Shown here: one piece after another, positions 25,935 through 37,387 of the stretch
How positions within the stretch are numbered: the first letter of the stretch is position 1
Layout of the letters: each line of letters opens with the position of its first letter
Assembly: GCF_003072065.1 (NCBI RefSeq)
Contig: NZ_QCYG01000004.1
Location: 62,001 to 126,000 of the forward strand
Origin: Thalassorhabdomicrobium marinisediminis
GTDB taxonomy: Bacteria; Pseudomonadota; Alphaproteobacteria; Rhodobacterales; Rhodobacteraceae
Length of the DNA stretch: 64,000 bases
Reading direction: 5' to 3'
Position numbers and translations under genes: made by a program
The notes under the pieces: generated by a model
What the model saw: the letters and a program-made list of their open reading frames with translations, nothing else
Told to the model about the DNA's origin: nothing
Database searches by the model: none

Positions 25935-25970
25935 CTGGACTCTGGCCCGACCAGCCCCGATATAAGAGCC

Positions 25971-27941
25971 ATGTCACTTCCACCGGGATTCCTAGACGAG
26001 CTTCGCAACCGGCTGTCCATCGGGCAGGTCGTGGGCCGAAAGGTCATGTGGGATCAGCGGAAATCCAATCAGGGCAAGGGCGACCTTTGGGCGCCGTGCC
26101 CCTTCCATCAGGAAAAATCCGCCAGTTTCCATGTCGATGACCGCAAGGGCTATTACTATTGCTTTGGCTGTCACGCCAAGGGCGACGCAATCTCTTTCGT
26201 GCGCGAGACCGAGAATGTGGGCTTCATGGAAGCCGTCGAAATCCTTGCCGGAGAGGCGGGGATGACCCTGCCCAAGCGTGACCCGCAAGCGCAGCAGAAG
26301 GCCGACCGGCGCACACAGCTGGCCGAGGTTATGGAGATGGCGGTGCAGTTCTTCCGGCTGCAGTTGAAGACCGGGGCAGGGGCCGAGGCGCGGTCCTATC
26401 TTGCGGGGCGCGGGCTCGATGCCGGCGCACTCGACCGGTGGGAAATCGGCCTTGCCCCGCCGGGATGGCAGAACCTGTGGGACCACCTGACCGGCAAGGG
26501 CGTGGCGGAGAATCTGATCCTTGGCGCGGGCCTCGCCAAAGCCAGCCAGCAGGGCCGTAAGCCTTATGACACTTTCCGGCACCGGATCATGTTCCCGATC
26601 CGCGACGCGCGCGGGCGGGCCATTGCTTTTGGCGGGCGGGCAATGGACCCGGACGACAACGCGAAATATCTGAACTCTCCGGAAACGGAACTCTTCGACA
26701 AGGGGCGCAACCTGTTTAACCTCAAGCCCGCGCGCGAAGCGGCGGGCAAGGGCCAGCCCCTTGTGGTGGCCGAGGGTTACATGGACGTAATCGCGCTGAG
26801 CGAGGCGGGGTTCGAGGCGGCGGTGGCCCCCTTGGGTACGGCGGTGACCGACACGCAGCTGCAGATGATGTGGCGGGCGGCCGCAGAGCCGGTGATCATG
26901 CTCGACGGGGATGCGGCAGGCCAGAAAGCCGCCATGCGGGTGATCGATCTGGCTTTGCCGCTGCTGGAGGCGGGCCAATCGGTGCGCTTTGCGATGATGC
27001 CCGAGGGGCAGGACCCGGACGATCTGTTGAAGTCCGCCGGATCCGCCGCCCTGCGCGAGCGGATCGAAGGTGCCGTGCCGATGGTGCAGCTTTTGTGGCA
27101 GCGCGAGGTCGAGGGCCGGGTGTTTGACAGCCCTGAACGCCGCGCCGCGCTGGACAAGGCGCTGCGCGAGAAGATCTCGCAGATCAAGGACCCGTCGATC
27201 CGCAGCCATTACGGGCAGGCGATCAAGGATCTGAGGTGGGAGCTGTTCGGACAGTCCCGGCGCTCCGGCGCGGGGGGCGGCGGCGGCTTCGGCGGGCCCA
27301 GGCCCCAATGGGTGCCGAAAGGGGCGAAACCCACCGCGTTGGCCAGCACGAAAACCTCACTGCTTGTGGCGTCCGACGTCTCGGAAGATCATCTGCGTGA
27401 AGCTGTTATTTTAGCCGTCCTGATCCGCAACCCGCTGATTTTGGATGATTTCTACTCAGCGCTTGAGCGGATGCGCTGTTCGGGCGCGGACAACAGCGCC
27501 ATTTGCGCAGCCCTGTTGCGCCACGACAGCGGGGACGGGCTTGAGACGCGACTGGCCGAGGATATCGGCACCGCGCCCCTTGAAAAGCTCTTCGCGCAGG
27601 CCCACGTGGCGATCACACCTGCCGTGCGCAGGCCCGACAACGGCGATCTGGCGCGGATGTGTCTGATTGAGGAATTCGCCAAGCTGACGGCCCGTCGCGG
27701 TCACGCCCATGAAGTGGAAGACGCCATTGCGGAATTGTCCTCGGACATGGCTGACGAACGCCTCACCGCACGGCTGGCCCAGTCGATCGCGGCGATGAAC
27801 AACGCCGGACGGCAGGATGACGACGACAGCGCCGAATACGACACCAGCAACAACGGCGCCCGGATCAAGAAGGAAGAGCGCAGCGCCTTTGACACACTTT
27901 TGGGCAAGATCGACTTTGCCAAAGGTGGTCGCGGTCACTAG
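25971..27941 (+). CDS. dnaG: DNA primase
   Basis: 656 residues. Synthesises RNA primers at the replication fork. The N-terminal CHC2 zinc ribbon has C43, H46, C64 and C67 (CPFHQEK ... CFGCHAKGD). The TOPRIM core follows, with VVAEGYMDVIALSEAG and LDGDAAGQKAAM. The C-terminal third (about 450-656) is the DnaB-interaction region. A Gly-rich linker GAGGGGGFGGP separates core and tail. dnaG-rpoD adjacency is the remnant of the macromolecular-synthesis operon; rpsU is absent. Confidence 0.97.
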   Translation: MSLPPGFLDELRNRLSIGQVVGRKVMWDQRKSNQGKGDLWAPCPFHQEKSASFHVDDRKGYYYCFGCHAKGDAISFVRETENVGFMEAVEILAGEAGMTLPKRDPQAQQKADRRTQLAEVMEMAVQFFRLQLKTGAGAEARSYLAGRGLDAGALDRWEIGLAPPGWQNLWDHLTGKGVAENLILGAGLAKASQQGRKPYDTFRHRIMFPIRDARGRAIAFGGRAMDPDDNAKYLNSPETELFDKGRNLFNLKPAREAAGKGQPLVVAEGYMDVIALSEAGFEAAVAPLGTAVTDTQLQMMWRAAAEPVIMLDGDAAGQKAAMRVIDLALPLLEAGQSVRFAMMPEGQDPDDLLKSAGSAALRERIEGAVPMVQLLWQREVEGRVFDSPERRAALDKALREKISQIKDPSIRSHYGQAIKDLRWELFGQSRRSGAGGGGGFGGPRPQWVPKGAKPTALASTKTSLLVASDVSEDHLREAVILAVLIRNPLILDDFYSALERMRCSGADNSAICAALLRHDSGDGLETRLAEDIGTAPLEKLFAQAHVAITPAVRRPDNGDLARMCLIEEFAKLTARRGHAHEVEDAIAELSSDMADERLTARLAQSIAAMNNAGRQDDDDSAEYDTSNNGARIKKEERSAFDTLLGKIDFAKGGRGH

Positions 27942-27964
27942 ATGAAGCTCTAAACAGATGCAAC

Positions 27965-27980
27965 GGGCTGGCAACAGCCC
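27965..27980 (+). other. Hairpin in the dnaG-rpoD spacer
   Basis: GGGCTG-GCAA-CAGCCC, a perfect 6-bp stem with a GNRA tetraloop, 24 bp after the dnaG stop and followed by AAAGAAAC, not a T run. It could be an mRNA processing or stability site between dnaG and rpoD. Confidence 0.45.
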
Positions 27981-28006
27981 AAAGAAACAAGCGGCTGAAC
28001 CATTGC

Positions 28007-28073
28007 GAATCACTCAACACATTGATTGATTCGACGACAGCCGAATTACAGCGAATCACGTGCCGTCCGATTC
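28007..28073. promoter_or_regulatory. Four GANTC methylation sites upstream of rpoD
   Basis: GAATC 28007, GATTC 28028, GAATC 28053 and GATTC 28069 (start positions). GANTC is the target of the cell-cycle methylase CcrM in alphaproteobacteria, and GcrA acts with sigma-70 at such promoters. GCGAATCAC also occurs as an exact direct repeat (28005 and 28051). A weak -35/-10 pair (TTGATT 28022, 17 bp, ATTACA 28045) overlaps the cluster. Confidence 0.55.
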
Positions 28074-28105
28074 GGCGCTGCACGGGGTAGTCAAAGGGAA
28101 GACAG

Positions 28106-30079
<1,974 letters not shown>

Positions 30080-30135
30080 CTCGTAGAACTCGGATCACGG
30101 GTGCGACCGCGCAAACGACCGGCACCAACAAAGTC

Positions 30136-30195
30136 CTCCGCCCGAGCGCACGTATCAATTTCGGGCGGAGCGGACCCCCCTCGGGCGGGGTTCTT
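30136..30195 (+). terminator. Competing hairpins / probable terminator after rpoD
   Basis: CTCCGCCCGA (30136-30145) pairs perfectly with TCGGGCGGAG (30161-30170). It can also pair, with one G-U, with TCGGGCGGGG (30181-30190), which is followed by TTCTT. The two 3' arms are near-identical, so the two stems exclude each other; only the second has a U-rich tail. Confidence 0.5.
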
Positions 30196-30356
30196 AGATG
30201 ACCCTGCAGCGCCAAAAGCCCGAATGCGATTACGGAAGAGTATTGCCAAGTTTGGCATAAGGCACTGAAAATACTCGAGAAGACCGGCTATAAGGGGGTT
30301 GAGAAGACCTCCGACTAAGGCTTGCGTTCTCCGGCTGCGGCGGTAACAGTCCGCTC

Positions 30357-30755
30357 ATGGATTGGCGGATTCAGACATCAGGCGCGGGGCTTTATGAATT
30401 CACCCGTGAGGTGGCCGAACAGGTGCGCGACACGGGGGTGCTGACGCTTTTTGTCCGGCACACCTCATGTTCTTTGCTGATACAGGAAAACGCGGACCCC
30501 GAGGTGCAAACCGACCTCGAAGCGTTTTTTGCGCGTCTCGTGCCCCCCGCCGATCACCCCTCGATGGCCTACCTTCAGCACATCTATGAAGGTCCAGACG
30601 ATATGCCCGCCCATATCAAGGCGGCGCTTCTGCCAACCAGCTTGCAAATTCCTGTCGTTGACGGGCGCTTGCAGCTCGGAACTTGGCAGGGAATTTACCT
30701 TTTCGAACATCGCGCGGCCCCTCACGTGCGGACAGTGACAGGAATGATCAGATGA
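30357..30755 (+). CDS. YjbQ family (UPF0047) protein
   Basis: 132 residues, one compact beta-rich domain. FVRHTSCSLLIQENADPEV and the C-terminal GTWQGIYLFEHR are the family signature; the conserved histidine, serine and cysteine around HTSCS form the proposed active site. E. coli YjbQ has weak thiamine-phosphate synthase activity; its true role is unsettled. The start MDWRIQTSGAG is well placed. It overlaps the next gene by 4 bp (ATGA). Confidence 0.9.
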   Translation: MDWRIQTSGAGLYEFTREVAEQVRDTGVLTLFVRHTSCSLLIQENADPEVQTDLEAFFARLVPPADHPSMAYLQHIYEGPDDMPAHIKAALLPTSLQIPVVDGRLQLGTWQGIYLFEHRAAPHVRTVTGMIR

Positions 30756-32293
30756 CACACAGCGCCGCGCAAACCACTGCACGCCACTGGGTTGAGCGCC
30801 ATAGGGACAGGTTGTCCGCCGATTGTGCCAGGATTTTCGACTTCGGTGAACCGGCTTGGCGCGAGTATCGCTCGGCCGGCTGGTATGTCGAACGTCTGCG
30901 CGCCGAAGGGTTCACCGTTGAGGAAGGCAGCGGTGGCATGCCGACGGCCTTCTGCGCGGAGTGGTCGAACGGAGAGGGGCCGGTGGTCGGCATGTATGCC
31001 GAATACGACGCGGTGCCGGGAAACAGTCAGGCGGCGGTACCGCATGAGGCTCCGCGCGACGGGGTGGGGGCTCATGCCGCTGGCCATACCGATCCGCATT
31101 CCGCTCTGGGGATCAGTGGCTTGGGTGGGCTTCTTGCGACCAAGGCCGCAATGGAGCACCACGGGATCAAGGGCGGGCTGCGGTTCACCGGCGAGCCTGC
31201 GGAAAAGGTGCGCGGCTCCAAGCCCTTGCACGCCGCGGCGGGGTATTATGACGGGCTGGCGGGCATGCTGTCGTTCCACCCGTTCTACATGCTTCCCATG
31301 TGCAACACCGTGCGTTGGGACACCCACTGCGGCGCGGCCTATTCGATGATCTACCGTTTCATCTGCGACGCGCCGCACCTGTTCGGCGCCGAGGATGGCG
31401 CCCCGATCCCGCAAAGCCACAGCGATATTCGCGCACCGGGGGCCAATGACGCGCTGGTCATGATGTATGCCCAAGGCCGGATGCTGCGCGATTCCATGGC
31501 CTCGCACGTGGGCGGCTGGTCGATCTCGGAAGCGATCCTGAGCACCGGTCAGGCGACCGCCGACAACCTGCCCGCCGGGCTGGCCGATCTGCAATATATG
31601 ATGCGCGTGCCGACCGTCGAGATGGCGGAACGGATCACTGCGCGGCTCGATGCGCTGGCCGATTCCGTGGCCGCCCAAACCGGATGCCGGGTTGAGCGGC
31701 ACTGGGTCTGCAAATCCCGCCCCGGCCTTGCCAATCACGCCATGGCGGAGATGGTCTGGCAGAACATCCAGCAGGTCGGCGCACCGGTCTGGGATGACGA
31801 GGCAAAGGCGCTTATGCGGGAGGTCCAGAAGAACTGCGGTGTCACGCCGTACGCCGACCCGATCCTGCCGGCTTGCGAAGAGCTGATCGCACCGCAGGAC
31901 GCCGAAGCGATCCTGCGCGAGAGCCTGCCGCCGAACCAGCGCAATTCGACCTCCGACGATTATACCGACATGACGTGGCACGCGCCCACCGCGCGGTTCT
32001 ATATCGCGCGCCCGGCGCTTAAGGGCGGACCCTATCCGGCTTGGGCGATGAACGCCCTGGGGGGCATGCCCCAGACCATCGATCCCATGGTGCAGGTGGC
32101 GGCGAAAGTGCTGGCGACCTCCGCGCTGCGCCTGCTTGAGGATGAGCATATTCGCGACGCCGCCATGGCCGAGTTCAAGACCCGAACGGCGAACCCCATT
32201 CAGCCACTGGCCGACTATCCCGCGCCCACGCAGTTCAAATGGCCGGAATACGTCCAGACGGCACGCGGTTTCGATTGGCATATTCCAACCTGA
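30752..32293 (+). CDS. M20-family amidohydrolase, AbgB-like
   Basis: 513 residues. Zn-dependent amidohydrolase of the M20 clan closest in pattern to AbgB, the p-aminobenzoyl-glutamate hydrolase subunit. Visible: GMYAEYDAVPGNSQAA near residue 80, HAAGHTDPHSALG, GEPAEKVRGSKPLH and the late NQRNSTSDDYTDMTWH. A dimerisation domain is likely in the middle (about 190-310). The substrate is unknown. Unlike E. coli there is no adjacent AbgA or AbgT. It is translationally coupled to the YjbQ gene. Confidence 0.83.
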   Translation: MTHSAAQTTARHWVERHRDRLSADCARIFDFGEPAWREYRSAGWYVERLRAEGFTVEEGSGGMPTAFCAEWSNGEGPVVGMYAEYDAVPGNSQAAVPHEAPRDGVGAHAAGHTDPHSALGISGLGGLLATKAAMEHHGIKGGLRFTGEPAEKVRGSKPLHAAAGYYDGLAGMLSFHPFYMLPMCNTVRWDTHCGAAYSMIYRFICDAPHLFGAEDGAPIPQSHSDIRAPGANDALVMMYAQGRMLRDSMASHVGGWSISEAILSTGQATADNLPAGLADLQYMMRVPTVEMAERITARLDALADSVAAQTGCRVERHWVCKSRPGLANHAMAEMVWQNIQQVGAPVWDDEAKALMREVQKNCGVTPYADPILPACEELIAPQDAEAILRESLPPNQRNSTSDDYTDMTWHAPTARFYIARPALKGGPYPAWAMNALGGMPQTIDPMVQVAAKVLATSALRLLEDEHIRDAAMAEFKTRTANPIQPLADYPAPTQFKWPEYVQTARGFDWHIPT

Positions 32294-32295
32294 CA

Positions 32296-32310
32296 CTCGC
32301 AGTCTGCGAG
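32296..32310. promoter_or_regulatory. 15-bp palindrome upstream of nrdR
   Basis: CTCGCAG-T-CTGCGAG, perfect 7-bp arms around one base, 3 bp after the M20 hydrolase stop and about 185 bp before nrdR. It does not resemble an NrdR box. It may be an operator or part of a weak terminator (GAAAAAATC follows). Confidence 0.4.
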
Positions 32311-32494
32311 GAAAAAATCGGCAGAACTTGCACAAATGCAACCTTGCCCACTTGGCCGTTGAGCGGGGACTGTGGCGCATCCGACTCATGATCTTGTAGA
32401 GTGGATTGCGCACTACCCAAAACTTGCGCTGCCTCCTATAGTGGCTGTGGATAAATGGGGCAAAGACCCCAGAGGCAGAAGACGAGGACAGGAC

Positions 32495-32962
32495 ATGCGT
32501 TGCCCCTTTTGTGGAAACGTCGACACCCAGGTGAAAGATTCGCGCCCTGCGGAAGACCACGTCGCCATTCGGCGGCGGCGGTTCTGTCCCGCCTGTGGCG
32601 GGCGTTTCACGACCTATGAACGTGTGCAATTGCGCGATCTGGTGGTGATCAAATCCAATGGCCGGCGTGAGGATTTCGACCGCGACAAGCTTGAGCGGTC
32701 CGTGCGCATCTCGATGCAGAAACGCCCGGTTGAGCCAGAGCGCGTGGATCAGATGATCTCGGGCATCGTGCGCCGGCTGGAAAGCATGGGCGAGACGGAC
32801 ATCAACTCAAAGCAGATCGGTGAGATCGTGATGGAGGCTTTGGCCCGGATCGACACCGTAGCCTATGTCCGTTTTGCCAGCGTTTATAAGAACTTCCAGG
32901 CTGCTGACGACTTCGACAAGTTCGTGAGCGAGCTCAGGCCGCCTGAAAAAGCAGACGATTGA
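32495..32962 (+). CDS. nrdR: Transcriptional repressor NrdR
   Basis: 155 residues. Zinc ribbon with C3, C6, C31 and C34 (MRCPFCGN ... CPACGGRF), then an ATP-cone domain (about 49-139) that senses dATP/ATP. It represses ribonucleotide reductase genes through NrdR boxes. The start at MRCPFCGN follows ACGAGGACAGGAC; any longer start would place sequence before the invariant zinc ribbon. It heads the nrdR-rib-nusB gene order usual for the group and overlaps ribD by 4 bp. Confidence 0.97.
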   Translation: MRCPFCGNVDTQVKDSRPAEDHVAIRRRRFCPACGGRFTTYERVQLRDLVVIKSNGRREDFDRDKLERSVRISMQKRPVEPERVDQMISGIVRRLESMGETDINSKQIGEIVMEALARIDTVAYVRFASVYKNFQAADDFDKFVSELRPPEKADD

Positions 32963-34044
32963 CCGCCCCAGCCGATCAAACCTTCATGCGGCAGGCCCTG
33001 TCGCTCGGGCGGCGGGGCTTGGGCCGGGTCTGGCCGAACCCCAACGTCGGCTGCGTCATCGTGCGCAATGGCCGCGTGATCGGGCGCGGCTGGACGGCGG
33101 ATGGCGGGCGCCCCCATGCCGAAACCCGCGCGTTGGACGGGATCGATGCGCGAGGCGCCACTGCCTATGTCACCCTTGAACCCTGCGCCCATCACGGGCG
33201 AACACCCCCCTGCGCTGAAGCGTTGATTGCCGCTGGCGTGGCCCGCGTCGTGATCGCGACCGGCGATCCGGACCCGCGCGTGGCCGGGCGCGGCATTGCC
33301 ATGCTCGGGGCGGCGGGGATCGAGGTCACACGCGGAGTGTGCGAGGCCGAGGCCCGCCACGATCTGCAGGGGTTCCTGTTGCGTGTGACCGAAGCGCGCC
33401 CCTTCGTGACGCTTAAACTCGCCGCATCCTTCGATGGCCGCATCGCGACCGCCACCGGCGAAAGCCAATGGATCACCGGCCCGTCCGCGCGCCGCGCGGT
33501 TCACGCCATGCGCGCCCGGCACGATGCCGTTCTGGTCGGCGCAGGCACGGTCCGCGCCGATGATCCCAGCCTGACCGTGCGCGATCTGGGCATCGACCGC
33601 CAGCCGGTGCGCATCGTCGCCTCCGGGCGGTTGAACATCGACGGCTCTGCTCTGGTGCGCAGCATCCCGCAGGCGCCGCTTTGGCTGTGTCACGGCCCCG
33701 ATGCCCCCGCGCACGACTGGGTCGCGACCGGGGCCACGATTATCCCTTGCGAGATGCAGGGCCGGCAGGTCGATCCCGTTGATATGATGGCAAAACTTGC
33801 CGGGCGTGGGCTAACGCGGATCTTTTGTGAAGGCGGCGGCACCCTTGCGGCATCGCTGCTGAACGCCGGGCTGGTGGATGAGCTTGTGGGCTTCACCGCC
33901 GGGGTCTTGGTAGGGGCCGAGGGCACGCCGTCGCTCGGGGCGCTGGGGGTCGAACGTCTGTCCGAAGCGCCGCGCTTCCAGTTGGCCGAAGTGACGCCGG
34001 TCGGGGGCGACATCCTGCATCGGTGGCGGCGTCTGCCCGCCTAA
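32959..34044 (+). CDS. ribD: Riboflavin biosynthesis bifunctional deaminase/reductase
   Basis: 361 residues. The N-terminal cytidine-deaminase-like domain has H53-A-E55 and [11 protein letters not shown] (C76, C85) for zinc. The C-terminal HTP reductase domain (from about 147, [20 protein letters not shown]) uses NADPH. It performs steps 2 and 3 of riboflavin synthesis. The start is a TTG overlapping the nrdR stop (TTGA), giving coupled translation. An ATG nine codons later is possible, but the TTG retains the usual N-terminal helix. Its stop overlaps that of convergent kpsC by 4 bp. Confidence 0.96.
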   Translation: MTAPADQTFMRQALSLGRRGLGRVWPNPNVGCVIVRNGRVIGRGWTADGGRPHAETRALDGIDARGATAYVTLEPCAHHGRTPPCAEALIAAGVARVVIATGDPDPRVAGRGIAMLGAAGIEVTRGVCEAEARHDLQGFLLRVTEARPFVTLKLAASFDGRIATATGESQWITGPSARRAVHAMRARHDAVLVGAGTVRADDPSLTVRDLGIDRQPVRIVASGRLNIDGSALVRSIPQAPLWLCHGPDAPAHDWVATGATIIPCEMQGRQVDPVDMMAKLAGRGLTRIFCEGGGTLAASLLNAGLVDELVGFTAGVLVGAEGTPSLGALGVERLSEAPRFQLAEVTPVGGDILHRWRRLPA

Positions 34045-36071
34045 CGCCACAGATGCGCGTAGCTCGCCAATGCGCCTTGCAGTTTGGCCAGCAGCCGGTT
34101 CGCCCGTGAGGGTTGCGGGACCGTGCCCGCCGCCAACCGCTCAACCACCACTTCCACAGGGCAGGGCAGGCCGGTGACGGGGTCGAAATAGCGCGGGTAA
34201 TCGATCAGCACCGCATGGGCGAATTGTGCCAGCGTCGGGCGCGCGCTGCGGCGGGGCAGGGGCATCACCCGGTCGTCCGTCAGCCCCCAGCCCGCATAGA
34301 AGGGCGTGCCCAGACAGGTGACGGACACCCCGCGCAACAGGGCCTCAAACCCCAAGGTGGAGGTCATGGTCCAGACCGCGTCCACGGCGTCCAACGCGGC
34401 CAGCGGTGACGCGCGGTCGAGCACGATGTCGGCCAGATCCTGCGCGTCGGGCACGGCTCCGTCCCGCAGGCCCGCCTCAACATCCGGGTGCGGTTTGTAA
34501 AGGATCACCGCGGCGGGATTGGCGGCACGGGTGGCCTCCAGAAGGGCGCGGTTGGTCGCGACCTCTGCCGTGCCCAGCCGGATCGATGCGTCATCGGCGA
34601 CCTGTCCGGGCACGAGGATGCGGCGGCCGGGGGGCAGGTCGTGGGGCAGGCCGTCTGCCCTTAGATTGTATTTCGTCAATTGCGCGGCGCGGATCCGGTC
34701 GATCAGTGCCTCGGCCCGCCGGATGGCGCTGTCGGGCAGCGTCGTGCTTGCCTCGATCAGCGCTTCCAGCCGACTGGGGCGGGTCGGGTCGTAGTAGATC
34801 CCGAGGTCATCGAGCACCAAAGACAGGGGCGGCGCCAGATCGGCCCCCAGCCCCCGAGACCGCAGGAACCCGTCCTCCACGCGCACGGCGCCCGGGTGCG
34901 CCTCGGCCTTGCCCGCCCAAGCCATCTGCCGGCGTCCGGTTTTCGCAGCAAGAGCGCGGGCCTTCGTGGGATCGTCTTGGAAGACGATTTTCCGGCTGCC
35001 GCCGAAGGCCTTTTGCAGCGGCGCGCGTTTCCACAGCCGCATCCCCGAGGCGACCCAGCCGCGGTGATCGTCCCGCCAGGCGCGGGCCGCGGCATCAAGG
35101 GTCTGCACGGCGGTCTCGAAGTCGCACAAACGGTCGTGGAACGGATCATACCAGCGGGGATAAAGCATCATCGCCCCGGCAAAAAGCTGCGCCCGCGTCA
35201 GTTTGCGTTGCCGCCGATCCAGCGGCGTGCGGTCGTCGGTCAGGCCCCAGCCGATGTAGAAGGGCTGTCCGAACACCACCGGCCTGTGCCCCGCCAGTAT
35301 CGCCTCGAACCCGAACTGTGACGACACGGTATAGACCGCGATGGCCCCTTCGAGCAGGCGCTGCGGCGGCACAGGGTCGCTGTAAAAGCGCACGTTCCCT
35401 CCCAGATCCGTGTCGCGGTAATGCCCCCCGCGATGGCCACGCTGGGTTTCCGGATGGGTCTTGATCAGGATCGGCGCGGCGGGGTGCTCTTCCCGGGCGA
35501 CAAAAAGCATCTCGAGAAAGGTGTTGCGATCCGCGCGCGAGGCGCTCACCGAGGCGTCCCCCTCGGTCTGGTCGATCACCAGCACGTAGCCCGGATCGGG
35601 GGGCGCGAGCGTTAGGTCGAAGGCGTTGTATTTGCTCAGGTGTCTGTGCGCCAGCGTGGCGATCCCGTCGCGGGCGCGGTCCAGCAGGGCGGTGTCATCC
35701 AGCGGCGCGTCGCGCAGGATCACCTCAAGATCCGAGGGGGTCGACGGGTCGAAATGCACCCCCCGCCGGTCCAGCAGCAGACCCAGGGGCGGCTCGCCCT
35801 CGCGGCCCGGACGGACGGAGCGCAGGAAGGCATCTTCAACCCGCAGAACCGGCGCTTTGGTGCGTCCGGCTACGGCTTCGCCCCGCCACGCGGTAGGCGA
35901 TTGCCCCCAGACCCCGACAAGGTCTTCGGCGCCGGGTTTGCCAAGGGACACGTCATAGCCAGAGAGCGCAAGGATGCGCTTGATCCGGGGTTGGGTCAGG
36001 AAACCGCCGTTATAGACGAAAAGCCGCCGCGAAGCGGACTTCGCGGCGGGCTCTGAATCGGAATGGGTCAT
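34041..36071 (-). CDS. kpsC: Capsule polysaccharide Kdo-linker transferase KpsC
   Basis: 676 residues with two related halves (about 15-330 and 340-660). Each has the pattern VEDxFLRS, SKYNAFDL or TKYNLRAD, IKTHPE or YKPHPD, TVSSQFGFEA or TMTSTLGFEA, and FYxGWGLTDDR. This duplication is that of KpsC, which adds beta-Kdo residues to lyso-phosphatidylglycerol to start group 2 capsules. It acts at the cytoplasmic face. It lies 10 bp after the Wza-like gene in a three-gene minus-strand block inserted between ribD and ribE. Confidence 0.92.
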   Translation of the reverse strand: MTHSDSEPAAKSASRRLFVYNGGFLTQPRIKRILALSGYDVSLGKPGAEDLVGVWGQSPTAWRGEAVAGRTKAPVLRVEDAFLRSVRPGREGEPPLGLLLDRRGVHFDPSTPSDLEVILRDAPLDDTALLDRARDGIATLAHRHLSKYNAFDLTLAPPDPGYVLVIDQTEGDASVSASRADRNTFLEMLFVAREEHPAAPILIKTHPETQRGHRGGHYRDTDLGGNVRFYSDPVPPQRLLEGAIAVYTVSSQFGFEAILAGHRPVVFGQPFYIGWGLTDDRTPLDRRQRKLTRAQLFAGAMMLYPRWYDPFHDRLCDFETAVQTLDAAARAWRDDHRGWVASGMRLWKRAPLQKAFGGSRKIVFQDDPTKARALAAKTGRRQMAWAGKAEAHPGAVRVEDGFLRSRGLGADLAPPLSLVLDDLGIYYDPTRPSRLEALIEASTTLPDSAIRRAEALIDRIRAAQLTKYNLRADGLPHDLPPGRRILVPGQVADDASIRLGTAEVATNRALLEATRAANPAAVILYKPHPDVEAGLRDGAVPDAQDLADIVLDRASPLAALDAVDAVWTMTSTLGFEALLRGVSVTCLGTPFYAGWGLTDDRVMPLPRRSARPTLAQFAHAVLIDYPRYFDPVTGLPCPVEVVVERLAAGTVPQPSRANRLLAKLQGALASYAHLWR

Positions 36072-36080
36072 TGCCAGCGG

Positions 36081-37214
36081 TCAGCGGCCAACAGCGGCGG
36101 CGGCCGAATTGACCTGTCCCAGCGTGCCGAAGGCGGCGGAAATCGTCTTGTTGAACTGGCTGAACGGCGCTTCGGTGACATAAACGGTGTCTTCGTCGCG
36201 GATCGCGAAATCCCGGGCGAGGAACATGCCGTTGGGCCGCGTCAGATCAAGCACATAGACGACCCGCTGCGTTCCGACGAGGTCGGTGCGCCCCACAAGC
36301 TGGTTGGCGATCTCCTCGGGCTCGTTGCGGAAGACGAAAACGCCCGTCGGATCGGCCAGATTGGTGTTCAGACCGCCCACTTGCGCGATGGCTTCGATGG
36401 CCGAAATGGTCTGGCTTTCAAAGGGCACGCGGTTCTGGCTGCCGGTCGCGCCCAATGCGGTGAAGCTGCGCGTGTCCTGTTCGACGAAAATCTTGTCGCC
36501 CGCGCGCAGGGCGATGTCGTGGCCGGGATGGGCGTAAAGATCCTCGAACCAGATGGCATCGGAATGATCGCCGCGCACCACGCGCACCTGCGCAATCTCT
36601 GGCGGAACCGTCACGCCGCCCGCCCGTGCCAGCATCGAGGACAGCGTGCGGGTGGGGCGTTCGATCGCATAGACCCCTTGCGCGCTCACAGCTCCGACGA
36701 CGGAGACGGTCGCGCCGTCCCCGGCCAGTCGCCGCACCTGAACCTGCGGATCGGGGGTTTGTTCTTCAAGCTTGTTGGTGATGATCCGGCGGATCGCCTC
36801 GGGGGTGTTGCCCGCCGCACGGATGCGGCCGGCGTAGGGCACGAAGATGAAGCCCGACCCGTCGACCTGCACCTCTTCCAGCACGGTGGCGTTCTGGCCC
36901 GAGGGCACAAGCAACGGATCGCGCACGTTTTCCCAGATCGTCAGGCCAAGCACGTCGCCCGCGCGGATCGTATCGCTGCCCAACGCTCCGGCGTTGCGGA
37001 AGCCCGCCGAGAACCCCAACGCGGGGGTGACGCTGGCGACCAGATTGACGCGATCATCGACCAGCAACACGAAGGCATCGCCGCTTTCCATGACCGAGCC
37101 GGAGAAGATTTCGGTTTTCGTCGGACCGGACCGGGGCAGGCCACAGGATGCAACCACGGCCAATGCCGTCACGAGGGCCGCGCCCTTAAACAGGCGCCAT
37201 CTATTGGATTTCAC
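36081..37214 (-). CDS. Polysaccharide export outer-membrane lipoprotein, Wza/KpsD-like
   Basis: 377 residues. Signal with lipobox VASC, modified cysteine at 24. The polysaccharide-export domain (about 75-165, IRAGDVLGLTIWENVRDPLL) is followed by two SLBB repeats (about 170-260 and 270-340). This is the periplasm-to-surface channel of capsule export. It is smaller than KpsD (about 560 residues) and nearer in length to Wza. Its partners KpsE/KpsM/KpsT are not in this window. It is placed between kpsS and kpsC. Confidence 0.9.
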   Translation of the reverse strand: MKSNRWRLFKGAALVTALAVVASCGLPRSGPTKTEIFSGSVMESGDAFVLLVDDRVNLVASVTPALGFSAGFRNAGALGSDTIRAGDVLGLTIWENVRDPLLVPSGQNATVLEEVQVDGSGFIFVPYAGRIRAAGNTPEAIRRIITNKLEEQTPDPQVQVRRLAGDGATVSVVGAVSAQGVYAIERPTRTLSSMLARAGGVTVPPEIAQVRVVRGDHSDAIWFEDLYAHPGHDIALRAGDKIFVEQDTRSFTALGATGSQNRVPFESQTISAIEAIAQVGGLNTNLADPTGVFVFRNEPEEIANQLVGRTDLVGTQRVVYVLDLTRPNGMFLARDFAIRDEDTVYVTEAPFSQFNKTISAAFGTLGQVNSAAAAVGR

Positions 37215-37387
37215 TGCTTCGGTCTCCTCGACCTGTTATTTCTGCCTCATCGTCGTGCGGGCGAATTTCAATTCACCTCACCTTTTGCAGGCAAGCTACG
37301 GGAATCGTGATGCAAAATCCAGTCCTGCCGTCGTGCGCCGTGGGGGTGTGACCGTGATGCCACCGCCCACGCTAGGTTTTGTGGTCC

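Noticed and set aside
32296-32310. NrdR box
   Set aside because: The palindrome CTCGCAG-T-CTGCGAG does not resemble the ACACWATATATWGTGT-type NrdR consensus; nrdR lies downstream, but autoregulation is not shown.
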